Assembly (NCBI RefSeq): GCF_013303125.1 | Contig: NZ_JABTTE010000010.1 | Span: forward strand, 49,749-113,748 | Direction: 5' to 3' | DNA length: 64,000 nt | Source of the DNA: Calidifontibacillus erzurumensis | GTDB taxonomy: Bacteria > Bacillota > Bacilli > Bacillales > Bacillaceae_J | Part shown: positions 9,739 through 17,397 of the stretch, in pieces | Position numbering within the stretch: position 1 is the first letter of the stretch | Layout: each line of letters opens with the position of its first letter | Translations under genes and position numbers: made by a program | The notes under the pieces: model-generated | Told to the model about the DNA's origin: nothing | Seen by the model: the letters and a program-made list of their open reading frames with translations, nothing else | Databases searched by the model: none

Positions 9739-11227
9739 AGAGCTTCGTCAAAAAATCATTTCAGACGATGGAAACATTATTATTTCTGCTGGTGCAGGCT
9801 CTGGAAAGACGCATATCCTTGTTGAAAAAATCTTGTATGAGGTAAAAAATAGTAGAAGTCATTATAAAATAGCTGCAATCACTTTTACCAGAAAAGCTGC
9901 GAATGAAATTAAACAAAGAATAGGCGGGGACTTAAACGGACATTTTGTAGGGACAAATGATACTTTTGTAGATAATGAAATAATAAGGCCATTTATAAAA
10001 GATGCATTAGGTACTGATTTTCCTAGTGAATATGAAGTAGTTTATACAAGGAAATCTAAGTTTTATACTTTTGAGGAAGGGATTAATAATTTAAAAAACC
10101 ATCACAAACTTGGAACATACTTCAATAACCAAAAAAATTTCAAATTTCAGTTAGCATTAAAAATATTAAAAAAATCCAAAGTTGCAAGGCAATATATTAA
10201 AGCGAAGTATCAACGATTATTCATTGATGAATATCAAGATTGTGATCAAGATATGCATAATTTATTTATTTTTATTCAAAGTGTATTAAAAGTAAAGTTA
10301 TTTATAGTTGGAGATCCCAAACAGTCAATATATGAATGGCGAGGGGCTAAACCTGAGCTTTTTAAAAATTTATATGAGAGTGACAATGATTTTAGGAAAT
10401 ACAAATTGACAGTTAACTTCAGGTGTAGCCCTGAAATACAAAATTATTCTAATGTTTTTCTTGAAGAAACAAAAGGCTTATACAAAAATATTTGTGAAAC
10501 ACCAAATAATGTAATAGGAGTTTTGGGTAATTGTTTGCCAATTGATTTATTTGATCTCAAAAAAGAAATTGCTATTCTAGTTCGCAAAAATGATGAAGCT
10601 AAACAAATATGCGAAATTTTAAATAAGATGGGCAATAATTTTGTCTATATACCAAAAACACCGCTTGATAATCTAGGTACTCAAAATTCATACATATTTA
10701 TAGAATTAGCAAAATACAATAAAGACAATTTATACTCAATATATGACTTTATTAATGAGATTCCTAGAGAGATTGATAATAAACAGATTCGAGAATTCAA
10801 TAAAATACTTAAGCCCCTTAAAGAGGAAAAGATATCCGAGGAAAAAATAGAAGAAATTGTTATTAACTTATTTAGTATTTTGGATCTTTCTGTAGACATC
10901 AAAGAGTTGGAGGCTTTTTCTGAGGTAATTTTAAGTGAAGAGTTTGATAATGCTTATAATGGTAAAAAGTTTTTACACAGAGTTATGACTATTCATTCTT
11001 CCAAAGGATTAGAATTCGATCAGGTAATGATTTTTGCAAGTCATTTTGATTTAATTAGTGGCAAAGATTTAAATGAACATTATGTTGCTACAACAAGAGG
11101 CAAAGAAATGCTGATTGTCATGCTTGATAGCCCTACCTATATTCAAAACCTATATAATATTGTTAAATCTTTAAAGTTATCCTTGGAAAATATTATAAAA
11201 ATTACCAAATGTGAGGAAATTTCTTGA
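9728..11227 (+). CDS. gajB: Gabija protein GajB (UvrD/PcrA-like helicase)
   Basis: A 499-aa superfamily 1A helicase. Walker A is SAGAGSGKT (20-28), motif Ia TFTRKAANEIK, Walker B FIDEYQD (166-171), motif III GDPKQSIYEWRGA, motif IV NFRCSPEIQNYS, motif V HSSKGLEFDQV and motif VI HYVATTRGKE. It is shorter than UvrD (about 720 aa), as is usual for GajB. The TTG start lies inside the end of gajA, with AAAGGAG about 10 nt before it, so the two are translationally coupled. In the known system GajB senses DNA termini and nucleotide state with GajA. All motifs appear intact, so the system should be functional. Confidence 0.96.
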   Translation: MLDKELRQKIISDDGNIIISAGAGSGKTHILVEKILYEVKNSRSHYKIAAITFTRKAANEIKQRIGGDLNGHFVGTNDTFVDNEIIRPFIKDALGTDFPSEYEVVYTRKSKFYTFEEGINNLKNHHKLGTYFNNQKNFKFQLALKILKKSKVARQYIKAKYQRLFIDEYQDCDQDMHNLFIFIQSVLKVKLFIVGDPKQSIYEWRGAKPELFKNLYESDNDFRKYKLTVNFRCSPEIQNYSNVFLEETKGLYKNICETPNNVIGVLGNCLPIDLFDLKKEIAILVRKNDEAKQICEILNKMGNNFVYIPKTPLDNLGTQNSYIFIELAKYNKDNLYSIYDFINEIPREIDNKQIREFNKILKPLKEEKISEEKIEEIVINLFSILDLSVDIKELEAFSEVILSEEFDNAYNGKKFLHRVMTIHSSKGLEFDQVMIFASHFDLISGKDLNEHYVATTRGKEMLIVMLDSPTYIQNLYNIVKSLKLSLENIIKITKCEEIS

Positions 11228-11380
11228 TTTTTTTTGTAATATGTATTATATAAAATAGGTATGGTATGCTGTTAAATTACGCAGCAATATTTATGCTTGT
11301 TGTAAATTAAAAATGGTTCTTATGGACTTTTTGGTGAAGAAAGGTGTCCGTAAGAACTATTTTTAATTGCTAAAAATAAT
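11228..11380. other. Hairpin next to IS4 remnant
   Basis: TGGTTCTTATGGAC (from about 11313) pairs with GTCCGTAAGAACTA, giving a long stem-loop. A diverged relative of the same sequence occurs near 24563-24612, so this is probably an end or end-proximal part of the IS4-type element. Confidence 0.45.
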
Positions 11381-12062
11381 TTAGAAACGGCAGAGTGAAA
11401 TCGGCAAACTAGCCTTGATATAACTAGGAAGGCTTGAAATCCACTGTTCAAGTTGACTTTGAATTAACTTTTGATTTTTTTTATTGGTGTTCTCAAGGGC
11501 ATCTTGAAGAAACTCGATTAATTGCAGTAATGCGACAGCCCAATCAAGCTCATTCACTTCATCGCACAATTCGTAAAATAGTCCCGCCGATGGTACGTTG
11601 GTCTGTGTTGCAGTGTTTTGCCAAGATAAAACGATATATCGCACAAACACAATAGTAGTATGACCAATTAAGCCATCATATGATCGGCTTTGGAATTCCT
11701 TTTGAAGTTTTAATGAGATTTCGTAGTCTTAAAGAACACCCCAATATCCCAGCGCATTCCATAAATACGAACAATTTCTTGTTCTGAAAGTGTGCAATCG
11801 GTACTCAGGATGGCAAGCCATTCACTTTTCTAATTTCTGTTTTGGACGAAGACAACTTTAATTGCTGTTCCATTCGCCATAGTGGTGCGAATGGAACGAA
11901 GAATTCCTTTCTTTGTTTGTATGGGATCAGCTAAACGATAAAGTTGTTTTTTAAAGAAGCGAACTGACCGTTCACGTGATACCGTTGTTTTGTTTCTTTG
12001 ACCATGCCAATCACGTCTAAACCTTGATCTACAATAGCTTTGACCAACGGTGGCAATGTAAA
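11381..12062 (-). pseudogene. IS4-family transposase remnant
   Basis: Read on the minus strand with frame changes, the segment gives FTLPPLVKAIVDQGLDVIGM, then KETKQRYHVNGQ, then pieces of the DDE core (IVRIYGMRWDI in a shifted frame), and ends in an 89-aa open frame with FVRYIVLSWQNTATQTNVP and LPSYIKASLP. These are typical of Geobacillus/Bacillus IS4-type transposases. Only the C-terminal two thirds remain, with several stops and frameshifts. It abuts the kinase wreck directly at 12062, so the insertion probably ended the kinase gene. Confidence 0.8.
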
Positions 12063-12680
12063 CTAAGCATAGTTTGATTGTTTTCCTGTAAGAATGAAAT
12101 AGATTACTTTAGTAAGTGCATAGGTTTCATGCCTGATTTCATAATTTTCAAATCCAATATTCATTAAATCATTATAATCGTTTATAGCTGATTTCTGTAC
12201 CTTGCCTTATTAAAACACTATCCGGCAGTTTAACTAAACCAAAGTCTGATATCTTTAACAAATTTGAACCATCCTCATAATAATTAATCAGAATATTGTG
12301 ATAACTAATGTCTCTAAGCAATAGGCCTATTGCGTGAATATATTCGAAAGCATTCAATAATTGTACTACGAGTGCACGCCGTTCATCTAAAAGTAATGTA
12401 TTATTATTAGATTTATTAAACTGGTATAAGGTTGCATCAGCATACTCCATTGTATCTTCATTTTTTTTTCATTATAGTGATAAGCACGAATAATAAATGG
12501 AGAATCAAGTTTTCTTAATATATGGGGTACTCATTTTTGAATCTTTCAATTTCATCGGGACGTAATTAAATACTTTTTTGCCCTTTTAATAGCAAATTTA
12601 CAATTATAGTGCGGATCAGTATATTTATAAACAGTTGCATAAGAACCGTGTGTAATTAGTTTAAAATACCACAAATCATA
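12063..12680 (-). pseudogene. Frameshifted Hanks-type protein kinase
   Basis: Minus-strand translation in three frames rebuilds most of a Ser/Thr kinase fold: glycine-rich loop HGSYATVYKYTD, the lysine block FAIKRAKKYL, ILRKLDSPFIIRAYHYNE, MEYADATLYQF, catalytic loop LLRDISYHNILI, the DFG segment ISDFGLVKLP, and the C-lobe HETYALTKVIYFILTGKQ. At least three frameshifts break it, one in a run of A near 12470, and the C-terminal end is lost at the IS4 junction. The catalytic loop reads LRD rather than HRD. Kinases of this sort occur in defence islands, but no partner is recognisable here. Confidence 0.75.
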
Positions 12681-12944
12681 AAGCAAGATAACAAAGAACC
12701 TATTACTCACATTGCTACTGCAGAAGAAGTTAAGCCGTTGTTATTCCAAAAGTTAATGGAAGAATTAGATGAGTTTAAAGCAACTCCTAATGAAGAAGAG
12801 TTTGCAGATATGTTAGAAGTCATAGACGGCATAGCATATGCTTTTAATTTAGATATGGAAAAGGTATTAGCAATTAAGACTGAAAAACTGAAGGAACGTG
12901 GCGGATTTTATGAACGGATAATCCTTGAAAAGGTTATTGAATAA
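12660..12944 (+). pseudogene. PRA-PH/MazG-like pyrophosphohydrolase, 5'-truncated
   Basis: The open frame reads IPQIIKQDNKEP, then KLMEELDEFKATPNEEEFADMLEVIDGI and LKERGGFYERIILE. This is the family of small phosphoribosyl-ATP pyrophosphohydrolase-like proteins that begin with YNKLVRDKIP. The first dozen residues are missing: an in-frame stop at 12657 lies just before FKIPQII, and there is no ribosome binding site. The EEL..E and E..D metal-binding pattern is otherwise present. An internal ATG at 12738 would give only 68 residues. Most likely a remnant, butted head-on against the kinase wreck. Confidence 0.75.
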
Positions 12945-13430
12945 TTTTTTTTGGGGAATAATGTAAAAACTATTTAGCACATATGTCAGTGGTAAGTTGC
13001 CGTTGAATACATGTGCTAATTTTTTTAGCAATTTGGTAATGAAAAAGGTTATTACTTTTTTGAATGATTACCAAAATAAGTTTGGGTGAAAAAGACATTA
13101 AAAAGTCATTATTTTTCTGATTTAGATGTTAAAAAAATTAGCTCCACGCGTCACAAATGTTAAGATATATCAGACAAGAGGCCATTTAAAAAGGTTATCC
13201 ATTCCTTTTTAATGCCAAGAGGATGATCCAAGAGCTCTTTCTATATTTGAAATAGCACCAATAAAGGGGTCGACCGAAAAGTCAAAAGTTGCAAACTGCT
13301 ATGATAAAAATACTGGCCTGCAGCCAAGCGGTAAAAGATGGAATAGAGATAACCAGCGTTGAAAATACAACTTTTTGGACACCCCCAAAAAATGCAGATG
13401 TTACTAAAATACAAAATTTAGTCTTATATT
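12945..13430. other. Intergenic with one terminator
   Basis: Apart from the hairpin at 12974-13026 I see no gene or signal. A 62-codon open frame at 13289-13477 has no ribosome binding site or family resemblance. Confidence 0.4.
12974..13026 (+). terminator. Rho-independent terminator
   Basis: TTAGCACAT pairs with ATGTGCTAA, followed by TTTTTTT. It lies about 30 nt after the pyrophosphohydrolase remnant. Confidence 0.8.
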
Positions 13431-14372
13431 TTATTTTTCCTTCAATAAGATATGCCAATAATTCTCTATTCGCTTGAATGTATCATTGGATCGTTCTGTA
13501 ACAAAATCTTTTGTTAATTGGTAATCCGGGTCCATTGGTGAAATACCTTTCGTTACAAATTCGAGCAGCTGTTCTTTAGCATTTAATAGAACAGCAAATA
13601 AATCAGCTTCATTTTTAATTTCTTTAAACATTTCTTGATAATTTTTTATCACCGATTTAATTTCATCGTGTGTATAAACGGTCTTTCCGAGTTTATTCGA
13701 CATCGATAAATGACGCGTTTGTTGGTATGTTAATGTAGCATTCAGTGGATTAAGTTTGGCACGTGCTGCATAGAAAATTTCCTCTACAGATTGATAATTC
13801 ATCACTTTTTTCGAATTGTGACGAACATACTCTTGAATCAATTGATCAAATCCGTTTTTTACATCACCACTTAAAAACATATCACTAAAATGTTGAAGTG
13901 CAGCTGTCGAAGAAGCAAGTTCAAGATGTGCTTCATAAGAGTTAAGTTGTTGTTTCTTTATTCCAAAAAGGTTAATCCCTGCATATGTTGCTAAACTATC
14001 TATTCCATCTGTAATGTGTTGTAAGATAGATTCCACTTTATTCAATTCTTCATCGGTTAGCGAATCATAATATTTGGACTCATGTAAATATTGACTGAAA
14101 ACGAGCCATTGATCCTGTGGTCGATAAGAAAAAATATCGGAAGGGTCTGCGTTTTGTACGTTAATATCTTTTGAAAAAAACTCTTCTACCGTCATTTCCA
14201 TCAAACCTTGAACCTGTTTGATTTCATCTGAAAAGGTGATTTTGTAGGCCTCTCCATTTCTGATGACCTCTATTTGCTTTCCAGCTAATGGATTTTTAAT
14301 TTCATGTATGGATGTCATTTTGGTACTATTTCTGGCGACCGTCGCTCCGATATATCCGAGATCAATCTTCAT
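13431..14372 (-). CDS. Unrecognised 313-aa protein
   Basis: An intact 313-aa soluble protein that I do not recognise. It starts with ATG after a strong AGGAGGAG ribosome binding site. The first 80 residues look beta-rich (IGATVARNSTKM, QIEVIRNGEAYKITF); the rest is predominantly helical, with TDEELNKVESILQHITDGID, YVRHNSKKVMNYQSVEEI and LFAVLLNAKEQLLEF. No signal peptide, membrane segment, cysteine cluster or nucleotide motif is visible. It stands between decayed genes on both sides, so it may be accessory cargo. No neighbour suggests a role. Confidence 0.7.
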   Translation of the reverse strand: MKIDLGYIGATVARNSTKMTSIHEIKNPLAGKQIEVIRNGEAYKITFSDEIKQVQGLMEMTVEEFFSKDINVQNADPSDIFSYRPQDQWLVFSQYLHESKYYDSLTDEELNKVESILQHITDGIDSLATYAGINLFGIKKQQLNSYEAHLELASSTAALQHFSDMFLSGDVKNGFDQLIQEYVRHNSKKVMNYQSVEEIFYAARAKLNPLNATLTYQQTRHLSMSNKLGKTVYTHDEIKSVIKNYQEMFKEIKNEADLFAVLLNAKEQLLEFVTKGISPMDPDYQLTKDFVTERSNDTFKRIENYWHILLKEK

Positions 14373-14421
14373 TGGGGTAACTCCTCCTGCTATAAATAAT
14401 CATATATGTTTTTTGCAGGTG

Positions 14422-14607
14422 AAAAATACATAGTATTGCAGAATCGAATACAGAGAATTGCAACTTGACACGGAGCCTCTGCGGGCATGATTTCTAAGCC
14501 AGGAAGCCAGTATTATCAAGGACTGGCTTCACCATAAAAGGCTATCATGCCCGCTACTCCGTGTAAAGTTACTACAGAGCAACTGCACTGCAAAACTATG
14601 TATTTTT
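14422..14607. repeat. Nested imperfect palindrome of 186 bp
   Basis: Three nested inverted repeats share one centre. The outer arms are 14422-14441 and 14588-14607 (19 of 20 pair). The middle arms are ACTTGACACGGAG with CTCCGTGTAAAGT and GCGGGCATGAT with ATCATGCCCGC. The inner stem is AAGCCAG with CTGGCTT around a 12-nt loop. The GC-rich middle contrasts with the AT-rich surroundings. It may be a MITE-like element or the gene for a structured RNA. Confidence 0.65.
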
Positions 14608-15010
14608 ATTTTGCAATATACACATATAGAAGGTAATAGTTCCATACCTCTTGCATTGTTTCAACATACTGAAGAAAGTCGATTGATTTTGCTGTTGTTA
14701 AAATGATGATTAAGAAGTGATCACCATCGTTAAATTGATAGTTTCCTGATGTCTCTTTACTTTAAGTATCGACAAATGAACAGGAATATTAATAGATTTG
14801 GATTAGATTGGTAATTTGACATAGTATGTGAAAAGCAATCCACCATTTTCAGTTGGGGGCCAATTCCTATGCTTATTTTTAAATCAAAAGAATACAATCT
14901 TCACCAAATAAACGTAAGGGCTTTCTTATGCCTACATGATTTTCACCGTCAAAATGCTCTATATTTTATTCCATAATTTCATAAAACTGTTTCTCAAGTT
15001 GTGACATCTA
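14606..15010 (-). pseudogene. Decayed unidentified gene
   Basis: On the minus strand, coding-looking pieces in shifting frames read FDGENHVGIRKPLRLFGEDC, then PTENGGLLFTYYVKLPI, then GNYQFNDGDHFLIIILTTAK and SIDFLQYVETMQEVW before a stop at 14606. The stop overlaps the outer arm of the nested palindrome. No start or ribosome binding site remains. I do not recognise the family. Confidence 0.4.
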
Positions 15011-15136
15011 TTTTATTTTTTAGGGGAAAACATAAATGTGAACTATTCGTTAGAAATGCAAATTGAATATAATCTTGAGATTCCATTTTGTTTTCAAAAA
15101 ATTAATCCATTAACCAAATAATTCCAATAAAAATAG

Positions 15137-15248
15137 TTGACATTGAAGTTGTGTCTTTTTATAATGAATTTCACAATATTATAAATAAGCTGACTAGAAA
15201 CACTAGAAGCTCCTCTATCTTTACTTGGGTAGGGGAGCGTTTTGTTTA
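15137..15248 (+). promoter_or_regulatory. Promoter-leader-terminator module 1
   Basis: The promoter is TTGACA (15137), a 17-nt spacer and TATAAT (15160). The leader carries a hairpin in which AGCT pairs with AGCT and CTAG with CTAG around AAACA. This is followed by the terminator stem GCTCCTCTATC / GGGTAGGGGAGC and GTTTTGTTT. The AGCT strand of the first hairpin overlaps the terminator stem, so the two folds exclude each other. It is the first of three tandem copies. Confidence 0.7.
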
Positions 15249-15316
15249 ATTGATTAATAGCTAATGGACGATTTGAAGAAAAATCAAATTTAAATAAATA
15301 ATTCCTATAAAAATAC

Positions 15317-15422
15317 TTGACATTATAATTACGCTTCTTTATAATCAATTTCAAAATATTACCAATTAAGCCTACTAGAACGACTAGAGGCTCCTTGATC
15401 GAATGGATAAGGATCCTTTTAA
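15317..15422 (+). promoter_or_regulatory. Promoter-leader-terminator module 2
   Basis: The promoter is TTGACA (15317), a 17-nt spacer and TATAAT (15340). The leader hairpin pairs AGCC (15369) with GGCT (15389) and CTAG with CTAG around AACGA. The following terminator-like stem, CTCCTTGATC with GATAAGGATC, is weaker and is followed by TTTTAAA. Compared with module 1, the outer pair changes from T-A to C-G, a compensatory difference. Confidence 0.65.
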
Positions 15423-15478
15423 ATTATGATAGGTACGATTTATAGAAATTTTTAAATTAATTATTCTTATAAAAACAG

Positions 15479-15592
15479 TTGACATTAACATTGCATTTCT
15501 TTATAATCAGTTTCAAAAAATTACCAGTGAAGCCCACTAGAACAACTAGAGGCTCCCGTATCTAAATAATAGATAAGGGAGCCTTTTTTAAT
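15479..15592 (+). promoter_or_regulatory. Promoter-leader-terminator module 3
   Basis: The promoter is TTGACA (15479), a 17-nt spacer and TATAAT (15502). The leader hairpin pairs AGCC (15531) with GGCT (15551) and CTAG with CTAG around AACAA. The strong terminator is GGCTCCCGTATCTA with TAGATAAGGGAGCC and TTTTTT. This module is nearest the sulfur-transport operon, which starts 83 nt after the terminator, so it is positioned as a transcription attenuator for that operon. Confidence 0.75.
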
Positions 15593-15634
15593 TGTCAGTG
15601 GAACCATTCATTAATAATTTTTTTAATTATTTAA

Positions 15635-15656
15635 AACTAAACATATTTGTTTAGTT
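15635..15656. promoter_or_regulatory. 22-bp inverted repeat before the ABC operon
   Basis: Arms AACTAAACA and TGTTTAGTT around TATT, lying directly before the ribosome binding site of the ABC ATPase gene. The same arms occur at 17335-17356, upstream of the binding-protein gene. It is either an operator or an mRNA hairpin. Confidence 0.55.
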
Positions 15657-15674
15657 AGAAATAGGAGGGATAGG

Positions 15675-16475
15675 ATGAATAAAATTGAGTTTCAGCGGGT
15701 AACGAAAAAGTTTTTCGTTCGAGATGAAAAGAAAAAAGGATCGCAGCGTGAATTCACAGCTATTCAAGATGTTGATTTTTCTGTAAAAGAAGGTGAATTC
15801 ATTACATTAGTTGGTCCGAGTGGTTGTGGGAAGTCAACGTTGCTTGATTTGTTAATGGGGTTAACAGAGCCTACGAAAGGCCGGATTTTAATCGATGGTC
15901 GGGAAATTACTGGACCAGGGCTAGATCGGGGCATTGTTTTTCAGCAATATGCTTTGTTTCCGTGGAAAACTGCGCGGGGCAATATAGAGTTTGGGTTAGA
16001 AGCAAAGGGCGTTCCAAAAAGTGAATGGAAAGAAAAAGCAGAATATTACTTAGATTTAGTAGGATTAAAGAATTTTGCTGATAGATACCCCCATGAACTA
16101 TCTGGGGGAATGAAACAACGGGTTGCCATTGCTCGAAGTTTAGCATTTAATCCAGACGTCCTTGTCATGGATGAACCGTTTGCTGCACTGGATGCCCAAA
16201 CGCGTGAAACTTTACAAGCCGAGTTATTGCGTATTTGGAAGAAAACTAGAAAAACCATTATCTTTGTTACCCATGGAATTGATGAAGCTGTGTATTTAGG
16301 ACAGAGAGTTGTTGTACTGACGGCGAATCCTGGCACTGTAAAAAAAATTGTAGATATTCCACTTAAAAATCGACTGGAGGATGCTGATCTTAAATCAAAT
16401 CCTGAATTTGTAAAAGTTAGACATGAGGTTTGGAGTTTGCTGCATGAGCAAGAATTTCAAGGGGCATATATTTAA
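15675..16475 (+). CDS. ABC transporter ATPase, sulfonate/taurine type
   Basis: A 266-aa cytoplasmic ATPase of the SsuB/TauB family that powers uptake of organosulfur compounds. Walker A is GPSGCGKST (47-55), the Q-loop is FQQYALFPW, the signature is LSGGMKQR (about 142-149), Walker B is VLVMDEPFAALDA (from 162), and the H-loop is IFVTHGIDEAV. The ATG follows AGGAGGG. It is the first gene of an operon encoding permease, lipoprotein, two monooxygenases, an MFS protein and an FMN reductase, which supports a sulfur-scavenging role. Nitrate, riboflavin-precursor or thiamine-precursor importers use related ATPases, so the substrate is inferred from context. Confidence 0.92.
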   Translation: MNKIEFQRVTKKFFVRDEKKKGSQREFTAIQDVDFSVKEGEFITLVGPSGCGKSTLLDLLMGLTEPTKGRILIDGREITGPGLDRGIVFQQYALFPWKTARGNIEFGLEAKGVPKSEWKEKAEYYLDLVGLKNFADRYPHELSGGMKQRVAIARSLAFNPDVLVMDEPFAALDAQTRETLQAELLRIWKKTRKTIIFVTHGIDEAVYLGQRVVVLTANPGTVKKIVDIPLKNRLEDADLKSNPEFVKVRHEVWSLLHEQEFQGAYI

Positions 16476-16491
16476 GAATGGAGGTTTATAG

Positions 16492-17316
16492 ATGATATCG
16501 GTAAATAAACAACAAGCACAACTTAGTGAACAAACTGTACTACAAAAATCTTTTACACAGTCGTTTTCAAGTTTCATAACAGCTTTTAAAAAGACGATTG
16601 TACTGATCCTGTTTGTAGCATTGTGGGAGTTCGTACCACAAGCAGGATTGGTCGAAAAAACTTTTCTGCCGCCGTTTTCAGAAGTTGTCCGTACTTGGTG
16701 GAACTTACTTGTTACTGGAGAGTTGTGGAGACATTTTGAAGCGAGTATTTTACGCTCATTATTTGGTTTTTTACTAGCTTTAGCAGTGGCTATTCCATTA
16801 GGGTTATTGATTGGGTGGTATCCGTTAGCACGAGATTTACTGACACCGATTTTAGAATTGTTCCGCAATACGGCGGCATTGGCGTTACTGCCGGTGTTTA
16901 TATTAATTTTAGGAATTGGTGAAGTGTCCAAAATTGCAATTGTTTTATTTGCATGCACTTGGCCGGTATTATTAAACACCATTTCTGCTGTTAAAAACGT
17001 CGATCCTTTGTTAATTAATTCAGCACGTTCTATGAACTTTTCATCGTTTAAATTGTTTTATAAAGTGATTTTACCTGCGTCTGTTCCTACGATTTTTACA
17101 GGTATTCGGATGGCAGGAACTGGAGCCATCTTAGTATTAATTGCCGCTGAAATGGTTGGTGCAAAAGCAGGTCTTGGATATTTTATTACCTATACGCAAT
17201 ATAACTTTTTAATTGCGGAAATGTATGCAGGGATTTTAACGATTTCTCTATTAGGTTTAATCATCAATTACGGTCTTTCCAGTGCAGAGCGATACTTTTC
17301 TCGTTGGAAGCATTGA
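16492..17316 (+). CDS. ABC transporter permease, SsuC type
   Basis: A 274-aa inner-membrane permease with about six transmembrane helices, starting with VLILFVALWEFVPQ. The cytoplasmic EAA-like loop contains SARSMNFSSFKLFYKVILPA followed by SVPTIFTGIR, the surface that docks on the ATPase. GAILVLIAAEMVGAKAGLGY and the final GLIINYGLSSAERYFSRW are typical of the SsuC/TauC branch. It starts 17 nt after the ATPase gene with GGAGG as ribosome binding site, so it is part of the same transcript. Confidence 0.92.
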   Translation: MISVNKQQAQLSEQTVLQKSFTQSFSSFITAFKKTIVLILFVALWEFVPQAGLVEKTFLPPFSEVVRTWWNLLVTGELWRHFEASILRSLFGFLLALAVAIPLGLLIGWYPLARDLLTPILELFRNTAALALLPVFILILGIGEVSKIAIVLFACTWPVLLNTISAVKNVDPLLINSARSMNFSSFKLFYKVILPASVPTIFTGIRMAGTGAILVLIAAEMVGAKAGLGYFITYTQYNFLIAEMYAGILTISLLGLIINYGLSSAERYFSRWKH

Positions 17317-17334
17317 AAATAGTAACTTAATACC

Positions 17335-17356
17335 AACTAAACTTATAAGTTTAGTT
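17335..17356. promoter_or_regulatory. 22-bp perfect palindrome before the lipoprotein gene
   Basis: Arms AACTAAACTTA and TAAGTTTAGTT join without a loop. The outer eight bases of each arm are identical to those of the repeat at 15635-15656. It lies 41 nt before the binding-protein start. Confidence 0.6.
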
Positions 17357-17397
17357 ATATATAAAACAATAAGTAGATATAGAAAGGTGACATAAGA

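Noticed and set aside
13289..13477. 62-codon plus-strand open frame
   Set aside because: No ribosome binding site, and it overlaps the 3' end of the 313-aa gene on the other strand.
15094..15354. 86-codon minus-strand open frame across leader modules 1 and 2
   Set aside because: It arises from the AT-rich repeated modules (YRNYLFKF and YWNYLV are the same repeat translated twice); no ribosome binding site.
15479..15592. Known T-box or S-box leader
   Set aside because: None of the hallmark T-box (GGTGG with specifier) or SAM-I blocks is present, and the leader is only about 40 nt before the terminator.
16395..16982. 195-codon minus-strand open frame inside the ABC ATPase and permease genes
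   Set aside because: Antisense shadow of two well-supported genes, with unlikely composition.
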